Origin: Planctomycetota bacterium
Lineage (GTDB): Bacteria; Planctomycetota; JAJSAM01; JAJVHW01
Length of the DNA: 64,000 bases
Assembly (NCBI GenBank): GCA_024280885.1
Contig: JAJRPF010000064.1
Span: 39,735 to 103,734 of the forward strand
Direction of reading: 5' to 3'
Shown piece after piece: positions 60,533-64,000 of this stretch. A model generated the notes under the pieces. The model did no database searches, was not told the DNA's origin, and was given only the letters and a program-made list of their open reading frames with translations. Every line of letters begins with the position of its first letter. Position 1 is the first letter of the stretch. The translations under genes were made by a program, and so were the position numbers.

Positions 60533-61695
60533 GGCTGCGCGCGGCGGAGTTGCCGTCCTTCACGCGGAGTCGTTGAGCCGTCGGCGATGAGGATGACCGA
60601 TTCTCCTGCGACCACGCCGCGGATCACTTCCACGGTGTCGGCGCCGCGAAGACCGAGAACGACGTCTTTCCAGCGCGCGACGCCAGCGTCATCGACGAGG
60701 ACGCGGGGCACGCCCTTCTGCCACACGATCAACTGTTGCGGGAGAACCAGAACGTCCTCGCGCCGTTCGGTCTCGACGTAGATCTCGGCGCGCTGTCCGA
60801 TCGCCCACGTCGCCGGGAGTTCACTCAGAGCGACGTCGATGAGGAGTTCCCGCGTCTCCGCGTCGGTCTGTGGTGCGAGCCGCACGACCGTGCCGACGAT
60901 TGACGTGTCGGGTGCCGACCGGAAGACGATTCGCGCCGGTTGCCCGGGGGCCAGTCGGCCCAGCGCCGTCTCATCGACCCACGCCGAGATCCACAGCTCC
61001 TCCGTGGAGACGACGTCGATGATCGTGCCACCGGGAACCACGACGTCACCTGGCTCGCGATCGCGTTTCACGACAAGTGCGTCGAAGGGGGCGACGATCC
61101 GTGTGTCCGCGAGTCGCTCTTGGTCGTAGCGGAGGCCCTCTGTCGCTTTCACTACCACATGCTCGCTCTCGACCTTGGCGAGTTGCGCGAGTCGGAGGTC
61201 GGCTTCGGCCAGATCCCGCTGCTGCGCAGCCAGATCCAACTCATCCGAACTGAGCACCTGTTGCGCGGCCAGCGGCTCGACGCGCATGAACGATGTACGA
61301 GCGTGTACCGCGTTCGCCTCTGCGCGGACGATGGCTGCTGCGGCGACCTCGACGCCCGCTCGAGCGACGGCCAACTCCGCCTTGGCGATCTCCACGCGCT
61401 GGCGCAGATCTCCGTCGTAGAGGGTCGCCACGAGTTGTCCACCGGTGACGCGGTCTCCCTGGTCGACAAGAACGGTTGCGAGTCGTCCCGTGATCCGTGG
61501 CCCGACTGCTGCGCGCACGTGCGCTTCGAGCGATCCGGTGCCCATGACCTCGTCGATGATCGTGCCCGTCTCGACCTGATGGACGTCCACTCGCACCGGC
61601 GCGAAGCGCAGCCACCAGACGCCGGACGCCGCAATCGCCGCAATGAGCGCGACCTTCAAGCCACCCCAGATCAGTCGTCGTACGCGCCTTCCCAT
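60529..61695 (-). CDS. Efflux periplasmic adaptor (HlyD/MacA-like)
   Basis: 388 residues from ATG 61695 behind GGTGAGG. A membrane anchor (LKVALIAAIAASGVWWLRFA) is followed by VDVHQVETGTIIDEVMGTGS, the barrel-sandwich (lipoyl) halves GRLATVLVDQGDRVTGGQLV and TRIVAPFDALVVKRDREPGD, a helical hairpin between them (VEVAAAAIVRAEANAVHART; DLAAQQRDLAEADLRLAQLA), and a beta-barrel with IVFRSAPDTSIVGTVVRLAP. It is first in a three-gene operon with the permease and ATPase. No outer-membrane TolC-type gene is nearby. The TetR repressor 57 bp upstream on the same strand probably controls it. Confidence 0.92.
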   Translation of the reverse strand: MGRRVRRLIWGGLKVALIAAIAASGVWWLRFAPVRVDVHQVETGTIIDEVMGTGSLEAHVRAAVGPRITGRLATVLVDQGDRVTGGQLVATLYDGDLRQRVEIAKAELAVARAGVEVAAAAIVRAEANAVHARTSFMRVEPLAAQQVLSSDELDLAAQQRDLAEADLRLAQLAKVESEHVVVKATEGLRYDQERLADTRIVAPFDALVVKRDREPGDVVVPGGTIIDVVSTEELWISAWVDETALGRLAPGQPARIVFRSAPDTSIVGTVVRLAPQTDAETRELLIDVALSELPATWAIGQRAEIYVETERREDVLVLPQQLIVWQKGVPRVLVDDAGVARWKDVVLGLRGADTVEVIRGVVAGESVILIADGSTTPREGRQLRRAQP

Positions 61696-61752
61696 GACCT
61701 CACCGCCCGCCGATTCGGGTGCGTGGCCGAGCTGCGCAAGCTGCGGTCGGTC

Positions 61753-62373
61753 TCATCTGCTCGACTCCTGCGCCGTCGTGCGAAGGAAGCTCTCCAGTGC
61801 GTGCCAGACTTGGTCCGCCGACGCGCTCGACAGCGGGTCCTCGTTGTGGACGCCGTGTGCCGCGTTGGTCGCTGCTCCGCGGACCACTCCGATGACCATC
61901 CAGACCAGCAGCGTCAGTGGCGTGCCGCTTGTGATCTGTCCTCGCTGTTGCGCCTGCTCCAGGCAATCACGGATGAACGCCATGGAGCGTTGAACGAGTC
62001 GTTCGACGCGCGCCGCGCCGGCCGGGCCGGCGGCTTCTGCCAGACGTTCGTTGAAGGCGAGACGCAGCAGCAGGGGGTTCTTGCGCACGAGCGTCAGGCG
62101 ATTCACGACGAACACTCCGAGGCGCTCCAGCGGTTCATCGATCGGCGGCGGGAACGTCGCATCGAGTGTGCTCTCGAAGAGATCGATCGCAGCGCTGACG
62201 ATCGCTTCCTTGTTCTTGAAGTGACGGAAGATCGTCCCATCCGCGATGCCGACTTCGTCGGCGAGGGCTGCGGTGGTCAGACGCCGCACCCCCTGCGTGG
62301 AGATGATCCGAAGGGCGGCGACGGCGATTTGCCGCTGGCGCTCGGCTGTGGGGAGGCGGGCCGGGGACTTCAT
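61753..62373 (-). CDS. TetR-family repressor of the efflux operon
   Basis: 206 residues from ATG 62373 (the longer frame to 62430 would read through the operator). The HTH is classical: TAERQRQIAVAALRIISTQG, VRRLTTAALADEVGIADGTI, FRHFKNKEAIVSAAIDLFES. The C-terminal ligand domain contains NPLLLRLAFNERLAEAAGPA and LTLLVWMVIGVVRGAATNA. It lies at the head of the adaptor-permease-ATPase genes, all on the minus strand, so it is probably the first gene of the operon and self-repressed at 62387-62406. The ligand may be a substrate of the pump. Confidence 0.9.
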   Translation of the reverse strand: MKSPARLPTAERQRQIAVAALRIISTQGVRRLTTAALADEVGIADGTIFRHFKNKEAIVSAAIDLFESTLDATFPPPIDEPLERLGVFVVNRLTLVRKNPLLLRLAFNERLAEAAGPAGAARVERLVQRSMAFIRDCLEQAQQRGQITSGTPLTLLVWMVIGVVRGAATNAAHGVHNEDPLSSASADQVWHALESFLRTTAQESSR

Positions 62374-62380
62374 GCCGCCC

Positions 62381-62386
62381 AGAGTA
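62381..62386 (-). promoter_or_regulatory. -10 box TACTCT, leaderless start of TetR gene
   Basis: On the minus strand TACTCT is followed by seven bases and then ATG 62373; the operator palindrome directly abuts its upstream side. Confidence 0.45.
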
Positions 62387-62406
62387 GCAAGCAAGTACTT
62401 GCTTGC
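62387..62406. promoter_or_regulatory. TetR operator, 20-bp perfect palindrome
   Basis: GCAAGCAAGTACTTGCTTGC is self-complementary over all 20 bases and sits between the presumed -35 and the -10 of the TetR gene. It is the natural binding site for the TetR dimer encoded next to it. Confidence 0.75.
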
Positions 62407-62448
62407 ATAAAAATCCGCGGGTTCGGGCACAAGACCAGTTGCTCTGGA

Positions 62449-63144
62449 CTATGCGGACTCGAGTCGCGCCGGGCCGAGATCGTGCGTTGCCATGCGACGT
62501 CGCCAGAGGGCCGCGATCGTGATCGCGAGGGGGACGAGCGCGGCCGCAACGAGGCCGGATTTGGAGGTCACGACAGCCGCGGTCGCCAAGGCCGCAGTCG
62601 CACTTGCTGCGCTGATCATGAGCGTCGTCCAGGAACGCACACGCATGGGCGCGATGACGTACATCGTGGGGGCTGGCACGTACCCAGGCGATCTGCCGAG
62701 CATGCGCCATGCGATGGCACTGAGGCCTTCGAGCACCGCAAGGGCGGCGCCAGCGATGGCAACTGCGCCGACGATACGCAGGCCATCGGACGCGTGACCT
62801 GCCAGCGCGAACGCGATCATGATCAAGACGCACAGCACGCCCGACGCAGCGAAGGGCAGCGCTATGCGGAGGAACCACATACCGCGATCCGAGGAAGACG
62901 GTCGCGGAGTTCTCCCCGCGCGGGCCTCGATTGCGGAACTGATCCACCCCAGCGCGTAGTAGGCCATGAAGAGCGTGGCGCCGAGCGCGGCCATCGCGTC
63001 GTCGTCGACCACGAGACTCGTGGCAATCAGGGTTGGCCCCGCTCCGAGCGCCGCCAACGCAGCGCTCCCGCAACGCCACTCTGCGACGGTCATCATCGAG
63101 ACCTCGGGCGGGATGGATCCGGCGGGTGTCGACGCGTCACTCAC
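62449..63144 (-). CDS. Polytopic membrane protein, unknown
   Basis: About 231 residues from GTG 63144; GTG 63150 abuts a -10 box TAGAGT, so 63144 (six bases away) is the likelier, leaderless start. Helices: GSAALAALGAGPTLIATSLV, AALGATLFMAYYALGWISSA, ALPFAASGVLCVLIMIAFAL, IVGAVAIAGAALAVLEGLSA, TLMISAASATAALATAAVVT and LVAAALVPLAITIAAL. There is no recognised family motif. It diverges from no neighbour; it ends 43 bp before the operator region of the TetR gene. Confidence 0.65.
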   Translation of the reverse strand: MSDASTPAGSIPPEVSMMTVAEWRCGSAALAALGAGPTLIATSLVVDDDAMAALGATLFMAYYALGWISSAIEARAGRTPRPSSSDRGMWFLRIALPFAASGVLCVLIMIAFALAGHASDGLRIVGAVAIAGAALAVLEGLSAIAWRMLGRSPGYVPAPTMYVIAPMRVRSWTTLMISAASATAALATAAVVTSKSGLVAAALVPLAITIAALWRRRMATHDLGPARLESA

Positions 63145-63153
63145 GGACACACT

Positions 63154-63183
63154 CTACACGAGAGGCGGCTACACGAGAGGCGG
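63154..63183. repeat. Tandem 15-bp repeat at promoter
   Basis: CTACACGAGAGGCGG occurs twice head to tail (63154-63168, 63169-63183). Read on the minus strand each unit ends in GTAG, and the last supplies the TAG of the -10 box TAGAGT of the membrane gene. Confidence 0.6.
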
Positions 63184-63322
63184 CTAACGTGATGACGGCT
63201 GGGCCCGTGAGCGACCGATCGAAACTCGGACACCAACCGTGCCGGGCAAGTGGTCGCAATCGAGCACCGCGAGCCGCAGCGTCAGTGTGGCGACGTGGAC
63301 CGTCTAGACCAGCGTCCGGGAG

Positions 63323-63532
63323 TCAGCTCTTGAACGCCTTGCCCATCGCAACCAGATAGGCAGCGTATCCGGTGAGCGGGAGGATGATCGTAATGATGCT
63401 CGGGATCGTTGCCATCACGATCGGTCGCGCGAACTCCAGGTGAAGGACGCCGTAGACGAGGAGCTTGAGCCTTGAGATCACGATGGCGGTCGCGACGACG
63501 CAGATGGACAGAGCGGCCAATTCGCCTCCCAT
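63323..63532 (-). CDS. Small membrane protein, unknown
   Basis: 69 residues from ATG 63532, which begins directly after the stop codon of the gene before it (TAGATG), so it is probably translated by reinitiation. Two helices: LAALSICVVATAIVISRLKL and IPSIITIILPLTGYAAYLVA. Between them is VYGVLHLEFARPIVMAT. The family is unknown; the tandem pair 63844 to 63323 likely forms an operon. Confidence 0.55.
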   Translation of the reverse strand: MGGELAALSICVVATAIVISRLKLLVYGVLHLEFARPIVMATIPSIITIILPLTGYAAYLVAMGKAFKS

Positions 63533-63844
63533 CTATTCACTGCGCCAGTCGACGATCCAGTTCGTCCAGACGAGGAGCGCGATGAGAGCCGCCGCGCCGA
63601 CGAAGTTGGCGACGAGTACTCGCGAGAAGCCGACCTCCGACGTTTGGCGGAAGACGTCAACGCATGTGCTCAGTGCCGTCCATAGGAACGCAACCGCGCA
63701 GGCGACGATGAGTGCGATCGCAGTCTCGCCCATGAAGATGCCGAAGTCGGACTGGAAGTCGCCACGCAGCGAGGCGACGAGAGTGAACGCGCCAACGCCC
63801 AAGCAGAACAGACCGAGTGAGATGTCGACCGTTGACATGTCCAT
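63533..63844 (-). CDS. Small membrane protein, unknown
   Basis: 103 residues from ATG 63844, with AGGAG upstream (a second ATG two codons later is possible). Helices: ISLGLFCLGVGAFTLVASLR, MGETAIALIVACAVAFLWTA and VLVANFVGAAALIALLVWTN. A loop with GDFQSDFG links the first two. The end (WIVDWRSE) abuts the next gene's ATG. The longer upstream frame is Arg-rich and not convincing. The family is unknown. Confidence 0.55.
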   Translation of the reverse strand: MDMSTVDISLGLFCLGVGAFTLVASLRGDFQSDFGIFMGETAIALIVACAVAFLWTALSTCVDVFRQTSEVGFSRVLVANFVGAAALIALLVWTNWIVDWRSE

Positions 63845-64000
63845 GCACTCCTGTTGAACGCGAGTCCGCCTGAGCGCACAACCCAAGGTCGACATGTCGT
63901 GGCTCGACACGACCTCGACCGACCCTCGTCCTGTGTCCGCTTGGCGTGTGCGCTTTCGCGCTGGCGAGGAAGGCCTCCGCACTGGTCCTGAAGCTCACCG

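Noticed and set aside
60940..63192. 750-codon open frame on the plus strand
   Set aside because: Antisense to the adaptor, TetR and membrane genes, whose families are certain; its translation is Arg/Asp-rich without motifs. It is an effect of high GC third positions.
1..64000. CRISPR arrays, tRNA or rRNA genes, tRNA-Sec
   Set aside because: No regularly spaced direct repeats and no cloverleaf or rRNA-like conserved blocks were seen on either strand. The repeats found are inverted or irregularly dispersed.

Overview
The window is GC-rich, bacterial and almost wholly chromosomal-accessory in character. Several things point to a member of the Planctomycetota, an inference from gene content rather than from a marker gene. 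Four ECF sigma factors are fused through one transmembrane helix to long arrays of carboxypeptidase-regulatory-like (Cpd) beta-sandwich repeats. There are also HEAT-repeat lipoproteins, an FG-GAP/VCBS propeller protein, a PQQ-type propeller and a parallel beta-helix protein, and few of the genes sit in operons. I see no rRNA, tRNA, CRISPR array, transposase or phage gene.

Layout. 1-12 kb: the 3' part of one sigma-Cpd gene (frameshifted near its end), a secreted Cpd protein interrupted by an amber codon, a complete sigma-Cpd gene, small membrane and unknown genes, an HTH protein, and an anchored Cpd protein. 12-30 kb: secreted or lipid-anchored proteins (DUF6263/TPR-like, two HEAT lipoproteins, the FG-GAP protein) and membrane proteins, plus a remnant that looks like part of a large defence-type NTPase. 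30-42 kb: a two-domain RraB-like protein with a zinc ribbon, a third sigma-Cpd gene followed by a broken paralogue, a PQQ propeller, a dead FrmR/CsoR-type repressor, a sigma-less anchored Cpd protein and a ParDE-type toxin-antitoxin pair. 42-54 kb: an orphan ExbD-like protein, a serine-hydrolase lipoprotein, a TetR-SDR pair with candidate operators, the fourth sigma-Cpd gene and small unknown proteins. 54-64 kb: an MscS channel, a beta-helix protein, a thioredoxin-fold gene with an in-frame UGA, an adaptor/permease/ATPase efflux operon with its TetR repressor, and membrane proteins.

The most striking observation is at 57680-58528. A thioredoxin-fold secretory protein is read through an in-frame UGA that stands exactly where the first cysteine of the W-C-G-Y-C-K active site should be. 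A hairpin 22 nt downstream fits the bacterial SECIS rules (bulged U's, a short apical loop starting with G). This is best explained as a selenoprotein with a U-x-x-C motif.

The intergenic regions are full of structured repeats of at least four families: (i) an element of up to about 300 bp ending in GGCGTTGGTGCATG and its inverse, some copies carrying a -10 box TAGAAT/TAGACT and a roughly 55-residue mini-ORF; (ii) a 75-bp hairpin with GAACCCGGATGAATTC arms; (iii) a REP-like GTGCCAGG-CTCAA-TCG palindrome; (iv) a short CCCGCCCG...CGGGAGGCG hairpin at gene ends. At least eight genes have a TANNNT hexamer 6-7 nt before the start codon, which suggests leaderless transcription. Several genes are broken by frameshifts or stops; from this sequence alone I cannot tell real decay from assembly error.
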